In this document: positions 29,073-42,004 of the stretch, one piece after another
Layout of the letters: each line of letters starts with the position of its first letter
Numbering within the stretch: the stretch's first letter is position 1
Source of the DNA: Flaccisagitta enflata
Taxonomy: Eukaryota; Chaetognatha; Sagittoidea; Aphragmophora
Direction of reading: 5' to 3'
DNA length: 64,000 nucleotides
NCBI GenBank assembly: GCA_965153355.1
Contig: OZ231128.1
Location: 21,948,001 to 22,012,000 of the forward strand
Made by a program: the position numbers and the translations under genes
Notes under the pieces: model-generated
What the model was told of the DNA's origin: nothing
What the model saw: the letters and a program-made list of their open reading frames with translations, nothing else
Databases searched by the model: none

Positions 29073-29310
29073 GATGGCAACGAGGCCGACGACGACGACG
29101 ACGATGACGACGAAGATGGCAACGACGGCGACGACAATTAGGTTGATGATGGCTTAGGTGAGAACTGTGTTTGGTTATTGATGACGACAATGACGGTGAC
29201 AACGACGATGACAACCATGACATGTCGACGATGACGATGACAACCATGACATGACGACGACGACGACGACAACGACGATGACGACGACGGCGACAACGTC
29301 AACTGAGACG
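29035..29310. repeat. Degenerate (GAC/GAT)n tract
   Basis: ACGACG and ATGACG units with GGCAACG insertions. Confidence 0.85.
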
Positions 29311-29364
29311 TCAACATCGGCGCCACGAAACAACAAAACCGGCGCTCCGGGTTTCCAGCGCGGG

Positions 29365-29725
29365 CGAAATGACGAGGAGGAAAGGAAGAAGAGGAAGAGG
29401 AAGAGGAGGAAGAGAGGGAGAAATGGAAAAGAGCGCGTTGAGAACATGCGAGAGCCGTGTCACGTGGACTCTTGAAAAAAAGGGAGAGGGGGAAGATAGA
29501 CGCCTAGAGGGTAGGAGATTAGGAGAGGGAGGATGAGTGAGAGAAGGAAGAAGAGAAGGGAGAATCACAAGAGAGGGAGAAAGTGCAAGAGAAGGGAGAA
29601 AAGAAAGATGAATAACTTTTACATGACAGGAGATGTAGAGAGGGAGACAGAGCAAGAGATGGGAGAGGAGATAGATAGAAAACGAATAAAAGGTAGGGGA
29701 TGAGGACTGACGAGAGGTGAGAAGA
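29365..29725. repeat. Purine-rich AGGAAG/GAGAGG tract
   Basis: Low-complexity strand-biased sequence; a similar tract continues at 29930-30090. Confidence 0.75.
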
Positions 29726-29729
29726 GAAA

Positions 29730-29904
29730 AACAAGGACGGATACACGGCAATCCAGTCGCGGAAGGTTGGGCAGGAGCAGTAATGCGAAAAAAGTTCGGA
29801 ATTCAAAAATGTGACATACCGACTTACCGACCTACCGACCTACCGACCTACCGACCTACCGACCGACACGGCAAGGTGTAGAGTCGCGTGTCCGCGACTA
29901 AAAA
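29730..29904 (+). mobile_element. AACAAG element with (GACCTACC)n core
   Basis: AACAAGGACGGATACACGGC, AGTCGCGGAAGG, the GGGCAGGAGCAG box, ACCTACCGACCTACCG and the 3' hairpin AGTCGCGTGTCCGCGACT plus AAAAA. 5' AGTCGCGGA equals the inverse of the hairpin's TCCGCGACT, not its left arm. Confidence 0.9.
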
Positions 29905-30291
29905 TAACTAGTATGACTGATAGAAAGGGATAAAAAGAGAGGGAGAAAGAACGAGAGGGAAAAGAGGGCAAGAGAGAAGGTGAAAGCATGGGATTGAGAG
30001 AGGGAGAAAGAGCGATGAAAGGGAAGGATGTGAAAAATAGGTAGGGGAGATTTCCTTAATTAGAAGAAGAGAGAACGAGACGAGGAAAAGGAACGTTACT
30101 TCCTCCATATGTACATAAGTATAGTCCTTATGGTTAATGACTAATGAGCATGTAAATAAAGATCAAAGAGAGATTAATTGAAACGAGGAGAAAATCTTGA
30201 CTGAAATGAAAAGGGGAGTCAGAAAAAAAGGTGTTTTTACAGAAAAACGGAAATCGTTTGATATTAATGACTAATGAGTGCAATTCGATAG

Positions 30292-30496
30292 AACAAGGTG
30301 AGATACACGACTACACAAGTCGCGCGCTGGTGGGCAGGGGAAGTGATTAAAAAAGGCCCCTTGTGCATTGGGCAGGAACAGCACTGCTCCTGCCCATGTA
30401 AAAAAAATAAAAAAATGTTTAATAGACAGGACGATGGACTGTCAAATGGACAGACGGACAAAGTAGGTCGTAGAGTCGCGTGCACGCGTCTAAAAA
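30292..30496 (+). mobile_element. AACAAG element
   Basis: AACAAGGTGAGATACACGAC, AAGTCGCGCGCTGGTGGGCAG, GGGCAGGAACAG, a degenerate GACG tract and the 3' hairpin AGTCGCGTGCACGCGTCT plus AAAAAG. Confidence 0.85.
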
Positions 30497-30730
30497 GAAC
30501 CAGCTAGGATAAAAAATCTATATGCACAATTAACATGTTTTACCTTGGAAAAAATGGTTTCAAAGTTACAGATAATAATCATTATCTATCAACATGGAGG
30601 GTTTTCAAATTCATGGTTTACAATGATTAGGAAATCCGATTCGATCAAGAACTGATATCATTATCAAACAATACTGGAAACATATGCTTGAAATTTGTCC
30701 CACATACAGTTAACAGATCCAAATCGCGAA

Positions 30731-32979
30731 TCAACCCCCGAAACGTGGCTTCCCAACGACGGCGTAGTAATCCTGAGGAAATAATAAACATCATTTCTTT
30801 GAAATTCATAATCAAATCTTTTTCTCTCTAGGCATTCATAAGGCTCCTTTAAAGTCACCGTCTGAATGGCAGTATGGCCAAAACTGACGCATGAAAATCA
30901 ACCATTTTGTTCCTCCGTCAAAGTAAGTTAGTGCGATGAGTCACTTTTATAAGCTATCATTATTAGAAATATTTAGGGAGTGTTTCGCGTTAAGTGAACT
31001 TATGTGGGACATACTTGATATATGTTTCAGGGATAAGAAGTTTTCTGCAATGTAGCTCAGTTGGTTCATTCTTATTTTTCTCTGATTTTCAGTACAATTA
31101 ATACATACATTTGATCTAACAAACAAAAAGATTTGCAGTGACTGAAGACAAAAACTTGGTGAAAAATGACCAATGCTTACGACTTTTTTTCCTCACGGCG
31201 ACAGTCGCCATTACTGGTGTTTTCTTTGTTAACTTTCACATTCACCCTGAAAAGGGTTCCCATCAAGCTAGAAAGCTAAGCTTTAGGTTGTTTCAAACTT
31301 AATCAAGGTGTCACAATATAAAGAGGCCGCACAAGAACTGTACAGAAAAGTCAGGGGAAGCAATTAGCGTAGCCAGACATAGAATACTTTAGTCTTCAGA
31401 TGTCGGTTACCGAGACTCTACCTGTACAGCTTTGAGATAAGCTCTTAAGTCGGCTAATGTTTCGAACGCGGTTGGTCGAGGAGGTGGAGGAGGAATAGTA
31501 CCAACCTCCACCCAATCGCCAAATCTTTGTCTCGATGTTTTTCTCGGTCTTGATTCTGTTGCCCATGCTGATACATCTTCCGGCCCGGATAATAGATATG
31601 AAGGGAATCTGTGGAGTTACATGGCGCGCGAGTCGGCAGGGGCAATAATATGAGTGGTTATCCAGGTAATACTTTGGTAGGGGTTGTGATACAAACGGTG
31701 AAACATTCAGCCTGCTTACACTTTTTTATAAGGACGTCATTTTTTTTTCAAAGGCTTCGTGTTCTTATTTTCAAGGCCAAATAAAGCCTTCAATGTTCTT
31801 AGAAGGTTCTTAATTTTAAATACAATATAAACTATAGGCAACCTTATAATATACTATTACTCAATTATACTGAATACATTTCTATTCAATATTGTTAAAA
31901 CAAATGCCAATCATTAAAATCTGAGGATATTTTTATGATATTTATATTATAATCATGAAATATCTTCTTAATTATACTAAAATTAAGTTTTTTCTTTTTC
32001 TTCAGATATTATCGTAAGCGAAATTTTTTCTCAAGATTTGAAGCCTTCACATGTTCTTAAGATGTTTTTTATTCTGGGGCTATTTGAAGCCTTGATGTTC
32101 TTATAAAATAGGTTCTTATAAAAAAAACGAGTGTATCTCTACTTGCTTGTCATCGCCTTTCCCTTTGTAAGACAAGTTAGGCATATGTCAATGCACGAAT
32201 GAGTGAATGAAAATCATAGAATGAGTGCTGATCAGGCGTGTATAAAGTTGAATAAAATCAAAGGGTTCAAATATGGGGAAGAAAATCAAACGGTGGAAAA
32301 TAAGAAAATACAAAATTTTAGAGGACTTAGCATTTTTGGCGGTTCCAAAAGATAGTTTTTGATTACTACACCACTATTTTGCACTATTCTGACCATATTG
32401 ATACTATATTCATACTCTATGGGGTAAGCATGTGACGCAGGGTCACAATATTGTTGCGGACGGGTGAGCAGGGGCGTCCAACCCTCATCCTCACCAAAAT
32501 CCCCACCATCTTACACAGAAACATTCACAAAAAGTATCCAAAACGCTTGTTTTTCCACGTTTGGACTTGATCATTAGACAGACAGACCGATGGACCAACA
32601 GACGGACAAACCCTCTTATATAGAGTTGCATATCCGCAAGTAAAATAGAAACAATTTTCCAACTGGGCGGGGAAAGGAAATCAAAGATCAGGGGGGGGGG
32701 GAAAGAAATCAAAAGTCGCTCAACTTTATACACCCCTGATAGGAACGAATAAATGGCGATTGGGTGATTGGGTGATTGGATGATTAAGCGGATGAATGAA
32801 CGGACGAAGTAACCATACCTCATGACACAGACACATGACCGCACCTTGCACGTAACATCGACTGACCTTTCTGGATCGTGGTACAGAAGTGCGTGGTATC
32901 CGTGTCCGTGGTGCACCATCAGGCCCAGCGGGATGATGACAAAGGCGCTTATCAGCGACAAACGATGTGAATACTTCAT
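30731..32979 (-). CDS. NPF: Neuropeptide F (NPF/NPY family) precursor, three exons
   Basis: Secreted prohormone for an amidated peptide of the NPY/NPF family, which acts on G-protein-coupled receptors in feeding and stress control (family knowledge). Exon 1, 32979-32867: ATG and a signal peptide of about 27 residues starting MKYSHRLSLISAFVIIPLGL; donor AG|GTCAGT, phase 2. Exon 2, 31608-31422: acceptor CTCCACAG; basic sites (RPRK, RQR), then the NPF core with PPPPPRP, LADLRAYLKAVQ; donor CAG|GTAGAG, phase 0. Exon 3, 30772-30731: acceptor TTTCCTCAG; DYYAVVGKPRFGG, then TGA. All phases match. The spacing PP-x-RP...L-x-x-YL...YY-x-x-x-G-x-PRF-G is diagnostic. RF is followed by Gly for amidation, but no dibasic site follows; the frame ends after a second Gly. 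The basic sites lie upstream of the peptide. Intron 1 and the 5' flank each carry a MITE. No promoter was identified. Confidence 0.9.
31060..31220. repeat. Dispersed repeat in NPF intron 2
   Basis: Copy of 26465-26642 ending in GCTTACGACTTTTTTTCCTC and GGCGACAGTCGCC. Confidence 0.8.
31719..32133. mobile_element. MITE in NPF intron 1
   Basis: Ends CACTTTTTTATAAGGAC and (inverse) CACTCGTTTTTTTTATAAG, flanked by TA on both sides. AT-rich and non-coding. Same family as 33042-33402. Confidence 0.75.
32430..32644 (+). mobile_element. AACAAG-related element in NPF intron 1, AGTTGC subtype
   Basis: Near the 5' side TTGTTGCGGACGGGTGAGCAG. 3' side GACAGACAGACCGATGGACC and the imperfect hairpin AGTTGCATATCCGCAAGT plus AAAA. 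TTGCGGA is shared, inverted, between the two ends. The AACAAG start is not recognisable. Confidence 0.55.
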
Positions 32980-33041
32980 CTCAGGCTTTTTCTGCTGCTG
33001 AATTTTCACATCCAATGATGACTGACTTGCAATTTGGGCTA

Positions 33042-33402
33042 CACTCTTTTTTTTATATAAGGACCAGTAAATTTTTTTCTGAGGCTGGGATGTCCTTAGA
33101 TCTTTGCAAATATCAGGCTGAAATGTCTTTAGCATATCCTCAATATTTTCTTGATAGAATATTTTCTTGATAGAATATTTTCTTGATAGAATATTACATC
33201 ATTTGGTAAAAATAAATGTTATTATTACCTATTAACATGGGTATTTCTTTTGAGAATTTGTTTAAGGACAATCTGAATTTTGAATATAATTTTTCTTTTT
33301 TAAATCTGAGGCTGGGCTTTGTCCTCTAAATGTCCTTAATTTTTGGCAAAATTTCAGCCTAATGTCCTTATAAACTTTGTCCTTACTAAAAAAAAAAGAG
33401 TG
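33042..33402. mobile_element. MITE just upstream of the NPF start codon
   Basis: Ends CACTCTTTTTTTTATATAAG and (inverse) CACTCTTTTTTTTTTAGTAA, flanked by TA. The near end is 62 bp from the NPF ATG. Contains a direct repeat CTGAGGCTGGG...TGTCCTTA at 33080 and 33307. Confidence 0.75.
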
Positions 33403-34193
33403 TATACACCCGAAATAAAAGAGAAGGCTTTTTAGGTGCGCCAACGTTTTACGAGGCTCTTGCAGGGCAAATGTAATATGAAAAAAAAGAAAGATAAGTG
33501 GATAACTGATAAATAGATATTTTCTTATTACTAAAATTTGGTTTTGAAAAGCTGAGGAGAGTACGAATACTCTCATACAAATTTGCGTCCATATATTCAA
33601 CGAGAAGCTCGGTACCAATAAAACCGTTTGTTCATGTTTATGGAAAAAGTTTCCTTACGGTTGAGAAATAGATCTCAATTATTGAGACAAAAAATAATCA
33701 AAATTTTACGAGGCTGACCTTTAAAGAGAATAATGGAAAAATCAAAAACACGTTTGATGAAGAACATAAAAAAAATCACAAAAATTGAGTTAAGCAGTTA
33801 AGATAAGCCCACTTACAAAGAAGGACGCGACTCTATAAGAGGCTTTGTCATGGTTTGTCATGGTTAGTCATGCTTTTTGCAGGGGGTGGGTTGGATTGGA
33901 TTGGGGTTGGACTGGATTGGGGTTGGACGCCCCTGCCAACCCGTCCGCGATGATAAAGTGACCCCGCGTTACTTGCTTCATAGAAATGTTTTCTTTCGAG
34001 GGGAAACGGTTCAAAATCATGTGAATAGATGGACCATGACAAAATTATGACCATGGGGCTTCTATAAAGTGCACCGGGTGCACTGCACCCGCCTCCTAAC
34101 TCATATCCCATAGAAAATGTACAGGAATGATTTTGGTCACTTGGGTTCCTATTCTTTGTAATGGTAATGGCGGGCACTTTTTATACAAGCCCC
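33403..34193. other. No gene; AACAAG-related fragment
   Basis: 33885-33975 has GGGGTTGGAC repeats and GGCGTCCAACC-type sequence inverted relative to 32470 (GCCAACCCGTCCGCGATGAT). GGACGCGACTCTATAAGAG at 33823 resembles a reversed 3' end. Confidence 0.45.
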
Positions 34194-34809
34194 CACGCCA
34201 CGGGGGAGGCTTTCATAGGTCAAGAAAAATTCTCGGTCATAATGAAGAATGGTTTTGGCCTGAGGAAGGTTTACTTTATCACTTCATACCAAAATGAAAA
34301 TTTTTTTACTTCAAATTTTTTTTTAAATGCCGTAAGATGCCGTAAAAAGCCGTAAAATGGCATTTTTGACAGTTTTTTGGGTCCAAAACCGCCAACGTGG
34401 TCAAAAATGGGCAAACAATGATTGTCTGGCACTACAACATATTCATTCATAAATACATGCCAACTCGTCATCAAAAATGCCATTTTTACGGCTTTTTATG
34501 GCATTTTACAGCACAAAATGATACTAAATGATGACGGGTTGGCCTGTATTTATGCATGAATGTATTTTAGTGCCAGATAATCATTGTTTGCCTATTTGTT
34601 ACCTTAGCGGCAGTTTCAGACAAAAAAAACTGTCAAAAATGCTAATTTTACGGCTTTTTACGGCATTTTACGGCATTTTAAAAAAATTTTGAAGTAAAAA
34701 TTTTTTTGTTTTGTTATAAAGTGATAAAGTAAACCTTCCTGAGGCCCAAACCACTCTCCATTATGACCGAGAATTTTTCTTGACCTATGAAAGCCTCCCC
34801 CGTGGCGTG
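34194..34809. mobile_element. Large foldback element, arms of about 285 bp
   Basis: CACGCCACGGGGGAGGCTTT at the left is the inverse of the right end at 34790-34809. Pairing continues through GACCGAGAATTTTTCTTGAC and ACGGCATTTTACGGCATTTT to a centre near 34490. No coding capacity. Confidence 0.9.
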
Positions 34810-35480
34810 CCCCATGATCAAATGCTTGCCATGGACCGTCTATATAACATCTGTACACTTATTATTGTCAAAAGATCAAACAGCTGTCAAATCTAAGCAG
34901 ACATATTTAACCATATGCCAATTTTTCCATTATTTAGGGCTTGAAAAAATCTTCATTTTGCTCATGAATTTCACCTCAATTGCATTGTACAAAATCAAAT
35001 AAGATCAAAAACAGTAAAAACATTCCCAAAGCAAATTATGGCAAAATTACCAGAAAAACCTTATGAACTTCAGATGTTCACCAAATCTACATAAAGATAG
35101 ATAATCAGATGCAAATTTCACGACTAAACAGCTTTTGAAAAGTTCTTTAATTTGCCCACGGATTTCAATTGATTTTGTAAAAGTGAATGCTTCAAAAATT
35201 CGAACCAAAGTTGTGGAAAAATTTGTACCTTGGTGTTGAATGTTAGTTGTCAAGAGGTCAAAAAGTTTAAAACAAGCATCCCAATTGGAACAAAATACAA
35301 AAAATAATGTGGAATATATTGGGAAATACTCATAAAACATATAACTTCAGGGAATTGAATCGTTCCTCACCAATAGTAGCGAGGTATGTATAGTTGTAGC
35401 TCTACCTTGACAATAATTAGTGTACAGGTGTTACACGATTTTGAGTCATAACCCTTCGAGAGCCATCCCATGAAAAAGCA
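34810..35480. other. Unique AT-rich sequence, no gene seen
   Basis: No frame with coding character on either strand. Confidence 0.4.
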
Positions 35481-35481
35481 T

Positions 35482-35927
35482 TTTTAGATGCGTCCGTCAG
35501 GAACGCATCTTTAGAGGTCGGTCGGTCGGTCGGTCGGTCGGTCGGTCGGTCGGTCGGTCGGTCGGTCGGTCGGTCGGTCGGTCGGTCGGTCGGTCGGTCG
35601 GTCGGTCGGTCGGTCGGTCGGTCGGTCGGTCGGTCGGTCGGTCGGTCGGTCGGTCGGTCGGTCGGTCGGTCGGTCGGTCGGTCGGTCGGTCGGTCGGTCG
35701 GTCGGTCGGTCGGTCGGTCGGTCGGTCGGTCACGCCTGTGCAAAAACCGCGTTGCTCGGCAGTTTTTGGCCTCGGTGAGATCCTACACTGAAACAAATGA
35801 TCAACCAACATGTTTTAAGAGTATTTTCACCCGTCTGTGCGTCCATCTGTCTCTCCCTACATATGTCACATGATCAATACACGCTGAGACACAGCCCGGA
35901 CGCATCGTTGCCCGGTCGGGCTTGTTT
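35482..35927 (-). mobile_element. AACAAG element, AGATGCG subtype, with giant (GGTC)n core
   Basis: Read on minus: AACAAGCCCGACCGGGCAAC, GATGCGTCCGGGCTG, then (GACC)n filling 35517-35731 and the 3' hairpin AGATGCGTTCCTG...GGACGCATCT plus AAAAA. GATGCGTCCG near the 5' end is the exact inverse of CGGACGCATC in the hairpin. Clearest example of the inverted subterminal repeat. Confidence 0.92.
35517..35731. repeat. Pure (GGTC)n microsatellite
   Basis: About 53 uninterrupted units inside the element above. Confidence 0.99.
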
Positions 35928-35929
35928 CT

Positions 35930-36265
35930 TAGATAGCGGGCTACCTAAGATTGCATCCCATACAGAAGATCTTGTCTAGATTCTGTGTTTTTTGATAATA
36001 TAGCCTGTGAAGTGTGGCAAATTTAATGTTCGTAGTTGAACAAGGCAGAGGAACGATACTTGAAATTGGCTCAAATCGTTCTTTGTTTCTCATCGTTACT
36101 AGTATACTGTTTGAGATATCATACTTTAGTAAACGGCCAAACCATCAGATTAGCAACATCTTGAATGGATGAGAAAGTGGAAAAATACGATAAATCCTAT
36201 TCGCTAGCGATCGCTGCAACTCAGGTACTCTGTATTCTTTCATTCATGAATGAAATATAAAATGA
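35930..36265. other. No feature seen
   Basis: Unique-looking, no coding signal. Confidence 0.4.
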
Positions 36266-36266
36266 C

Positions 36267-36348
<82 letters not shown>

Positions 36349-36375
36349 CCGTTGTTTTTATTTTCTTCGTCGTCG

Positions 36376-36461
<86 letters not shown>

Positions 36462-36505
36462 GCTGTTGTTGTTGTTGTTGTTGTCGGTTGTTTTTATTTT
36501 CTTCG

Positions 36506-36601
<96 letters not shown>

Positions 36602-36604
36602 TTG
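36267..36604. repeat. (TTG)n microsatellite, three blocks
   Basis: The blocks are separated by two copies of GTTGTTTTTATTTTCTTCGT (36352 and 36485), so the array itself was duplicated. Confidence 0.98.
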
Positions 36605-36663
36605 TTTTCACGGTCGTGAATGATAAGGTTGCAAAGGATGATGATGATGATGATGATGACGAT

Positions 36664-37441
36664 CAGGGGCGTATTTGAGCCCATATTCTTGGGGCAGCAA
36701 GCTAAAATCTGTGTCCCAACGAGTCTTGTGTCCCAATGATTTTTCTATTGCCTATGTAGCTAATTGTGCAACTGATATTACTTATTAGTACGGCTTTTTA
36801 ATGTAAATATTGTGTTATCATATAAAAGGCTTTACTACCGAGTAAAATGTTTACTATTTTAAGCATAAACAAGCCAAAGGATGATGTTTTGTCATATGAC
36901 GCGAAGCATAGTTCTTTTCAAAAACTTTGTTACATTTTGAGCATTGTACTTTTTGCCCCTTGCGGCTAAAGCGGAACTGTTTTCCATCAAAAAATTTTTA
37001 GTCGCATGCTACGCGACTCTATGAGCCACTTTGTTGGTCGGTCCGTCGGTCGGTCCGTCGGTCGGTCCGTCACAAAGTCGTTTTTGAGACTTTTTATCAC
37101 GTTTTTGATGGCTCTAAATGGCAGAGAAGAAACTTGGAGGAGGAAAAAGCTTTTTAAAAAGTGCTTCTGAAAAAAAACTTTGTCCGTCTGTCTGCATGAC
37201 ATTTTTTGAAAGTGCCGACGCACGCGACTTAGGTCTAATGACCTTGTTAAAAGTAAGCTTCAATTTTTTGGTGAAAACTTTGAAATGAGAAATGACTCTG
37301 ATTGATTTGGATGATGAAGAAGGTCGAGGGCATCAACATAGACAACTAGATGAATGGCGGAGGGGATGAATAGGCTCTGTAGATTGATCCCTTAAAACCC
37401 CATTGTATTACAGCTGGAAACATTTTGAACCTCTCTGTCAC

Positions 37442-37528
<87 letters not shown>

Positions 37529-37583
37529 CCCAACAAAAAGGGCAGCAGTTGCTGCCCCTGACGCCCCATGAAATACGCCCCTG
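36664..37583. mobile_element. hAT-like non-autonomous element with 8-bp target duplication
   Basis: Left end CAGGGGCGTATTTGAGCCCA, right end (inverse) CAGGGGCGTATTTCATGGGG. ATGACGAT flanks both sides (36656-36663, 37584-37591). CAGGGGCG ends and 8-bp duplications are hAT hallmarks. No transposase; 920 bp. It carries a minus-strand AACAAG element and (GTCT)/(TC) repeats 37438-37523. Confidence 0.88.
36995..37250 (-). mobile_element. AACAAG element nested in the hAT-like element
   Basis: Read on minus: AACAAGGTCATTAGACCTA (a GGTC/GACC hairpin), AGTCGCGTGCGTCGG, a non-standard interior, GACCGACCGACGGACC, then the hairpin AGTCGCGTAGCATGCGACT plus AAAAA. Confidence 0.85.
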
Positions 37584-37588
37584 ATGAC

Positions 37589-37646
<58 letters not shown>

Positions 37647-37649
37647 CCA
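37584..37649. repeat. (GAT)n microsatellite
   Basis: The hAT-like element landed inside a GAT repeat; the other part is 36636-36663. Confidence 0.97.
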
Positions 37650-38182
37650 CTACTAGGGAGAGACTCAACGGCATTTCATAAGTCGTAGCAATACGTTGAC
37701 CCACAACAATGAATTATAAATTCACGCCTTAAATTTCGAACGTAACCCCAAAAAAACCGCAAAGCGCGAAACCAGCAACAAGACCATTTGAAGAATTTTA
37801 ATCCGTAATCCACAATTTGCCGAAATATCCACGAAGCTAAACAACAAACGGAACGAGACGAGAAAAACGTAGGTATGAGTTACCCCATGACTGGAAAAGT
37901 CACTCTGATCTGAAATGAATTATTGGGTGCGAGCTTTGACGTTCATGCTCTCTTATCAAATTTTTTCTTCGACAGAATAAGCGTGTATTTTTTGAGCTTG
38001 TTAGATGGCAATATAATCGTTCGTTCGTTCGCTCGCTCTTTCGTTCGTTCGTTCGCTCTTTCGTTGGTTCGTTCGTTTGTTCGTTCATTCGTTTTGTTGT
38101 TTCTTTGTCTGTTTGTTCCGTCGTTCTTTCTTTTGTTCGTTTGTACGTCAATATTTCCGCCCCGACCTTCTTCTTCATCCTT
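37650..38182. other. Upstream region of the acidic-protein gene
   Basis: Contains a degenerate (TTCG)n at 38017-38140. No TATA box or initiator I can support. Confidence 0.4.
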
Positions 38183-38300
38183 CCTTTCTTCCTTCCTTCC
38201 TTCCTTCCTTCCTTCCTTCCTTCCTTCCTTCCTTCCTTCCTTCCTTCCTTCCTTCCTTTTTTCCTTCCTTCCTTCCTTCCTCCCCTCCTTCCTTCCTTCC
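38183..38300. repeat. (TTCC)n microsatellite
   Basis: Lies 40 bp upstream of the acidic-protein ATG, so probably promoter or 5' UTR. Confidence 0.97.
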
Positions 38301-38339
38301 ATTCAATAACATTTACGAATGTAGATTGAATCGGCGGTC

Positions 38340-38900
38340 ATGAGGCGCAAATGTTGGTTGGCGGTGCTCTCGATCGCGTTGATGGCGACAATGTCGGTCG
38401 TCGAATCTCGAAGACTTCGCGACGACCTCGTTGACGAACAAGCTGATACAGCAGTCGCAAAACAAGCGGATGCAGCCGTTGACGAACAAGCTGACGTAGC
38501 AGTCGCAAAACAAGCGGATGCAGTTGTTGACGAACAAGCTGATGCGGAAGTCGCAGAACAAACGGATGCAGCAGTCGCAGAGCAAGCGGATGCAGCCGTT
38601 GACGAACAAGCTGATGTAGCCGTCGCAAAACAAGCGGATGCAGCAGTCGCAGAACAAGCTGATTCAGCGGTCGCAAAACAAGCTGTCGCCGTCGTCGAAC
38701 AAGCCGATGACGCCGTCGCCGAACAAGCAGATGACGCCGTCGTCGAACAAGCAAATAACGCCACTGATCAAGCAGATAACGCCGCCGAGGTCGCCGAAGC
38801 CGCCAAAGCCGCGGTTAAAGCAGCGAAATTAGCCAAAGCGGCGAAAGAAGCGGCGAAAGAGGCGGAGAAAGCGGCCGAAAAGGCGAAAGAGGCGGAAGAG

Positions 38901-38986
<86 letters not shown>

Positions 38987-39771
38987 TGCTGATGCCACCA
39001 AACAAACGACAAAAGGGCCAATGACAACAATGAAAAAAGAAGATGAAACGTCAAAAGGGCCGATGACAACAATGAAAAAAGAAGAGGAAATCGTCAAAGA
39101 GGAGAAGAAAGACGTTACGTCGAAATTGGAGGAAGAGGTGGAAGATGACGGCGATGACATCGATGCGGCGGCGGCGCTGACCGGCGATGGCGGAAGTGAT
39201 GACAGCGATATAAAGGGAAATCCGTTGGACAGTTTGGACATCGACAGGGATGGTGAGCAGGGGGATTGAGAGATTCCACATAAAGCTTTTATTTTCCTCT
39301 TCAAATATCGTTTTATCGTTTTTTCTTTTCTCTTTTCTTCTATCTATTTCGTTTTCTCTCGACAACGCCTACACCCTCATGGATGACCGTATCCTTCCTC
39401 TGCCCTCTCAGATCTCTAATCTGACCTCCCCGGCCTCAAGTCGGTCTTCTCAGACCTCAAAATATTTTTATCAGCGACGGAATATGATTCCGACGCGGAC
39501 TCTAATTCAAGGCGGGTGGGGGTCGTCGTCGTTGTTTATTCATTCATTCATTCATTCATTCATTCATTCATTCATTCATTCATTCATTCATTCATTCATT
39601 CATTCATTCATTCATCTATTCATTTGTTCATTTATTGCTGTATCTAATCGCCGATTTTAACATTGTTTCTTTAATCGTTTGCTCGTTTGAACATTCATCT
39701 CAACAGGACGCACCGTTAGCCTACGTGCCTTTGTTGATGACTTTCAGTCCTCATTTATGAGCTACGAATGA
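38340..39771 (+). CDS. Acidic secreted EF-hand-like protein, two exons
   Basis: Exon 1 38340-39252, exon 2 39707-39771, TGA 39769-39771; donor GATG|GTGAGC, acceptor CATCTCAACAG; the join forms a Gly codon. About 325 residues. Residues 1-23 are a signal peptide (MRRKCWLAVLSIALMATMSV...). About 30-140 is an eight-residue repeat of the type QADAAVAE. About 140-187 is an Ala/Lys/Glu helix, then 29 consecutive Asp (38901-38987). Two copies of KGPMTTMKKE precede a Glu/Asp-rich tail. The tail ends LDSLDIDRDG (exon 1) followed by RTVSLRAF (exon 2). This reads as an EF-hand loop with one extra residue and no final Glu, cut by the intron. AATAAA at 39855 follows. Secretion and cation binding are inferred; such composition is common in biomineral matrix and calcium-buffering proteins, but no family is certain. 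GC-rich codon use differs from the flanks. Confidence 0.75.
39537..39615. repeat. (TTCA)n microsatellite in the intron
   Basis: Twenty units, within the intron of the acidic-protein gene. Confidence 0.98.
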
Positions 39772-39854
39772 AATGTCAAGCGTTTATCATTCCATGCATT
39801 AATTTCCCGCCTTGATGGTAGATTCAACAACTAGGAATCCGAATGACATTTGAA

Positions 39855-39860
39855 AATAAA
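39855..39860 (+). terminator. Polyadenylation signal AATAAA
   Basis: 84 bp after the stop codon of the acidic-protein gene. Confidence 0.5.
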
Positions 39861-39957
39861 TGGAGTTGGATAAGAAGGGGTTACATCAGTTGGAGTCGTA
39901 GGACAGACATACACATATAAATGGGGCATCTATACTCTTTACTCACCAAATTTCCAG

Positions 39958-42004
<2,047 letters not shown>

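Noticed and set aside
32491-33135. 214-codon uninterrupted minus frame
   Set aside because: Only the part from 32979 to 32867 is accepted, as NPF exon 1; the rest runs through the donor into an intron and, upstream, into a MITE.
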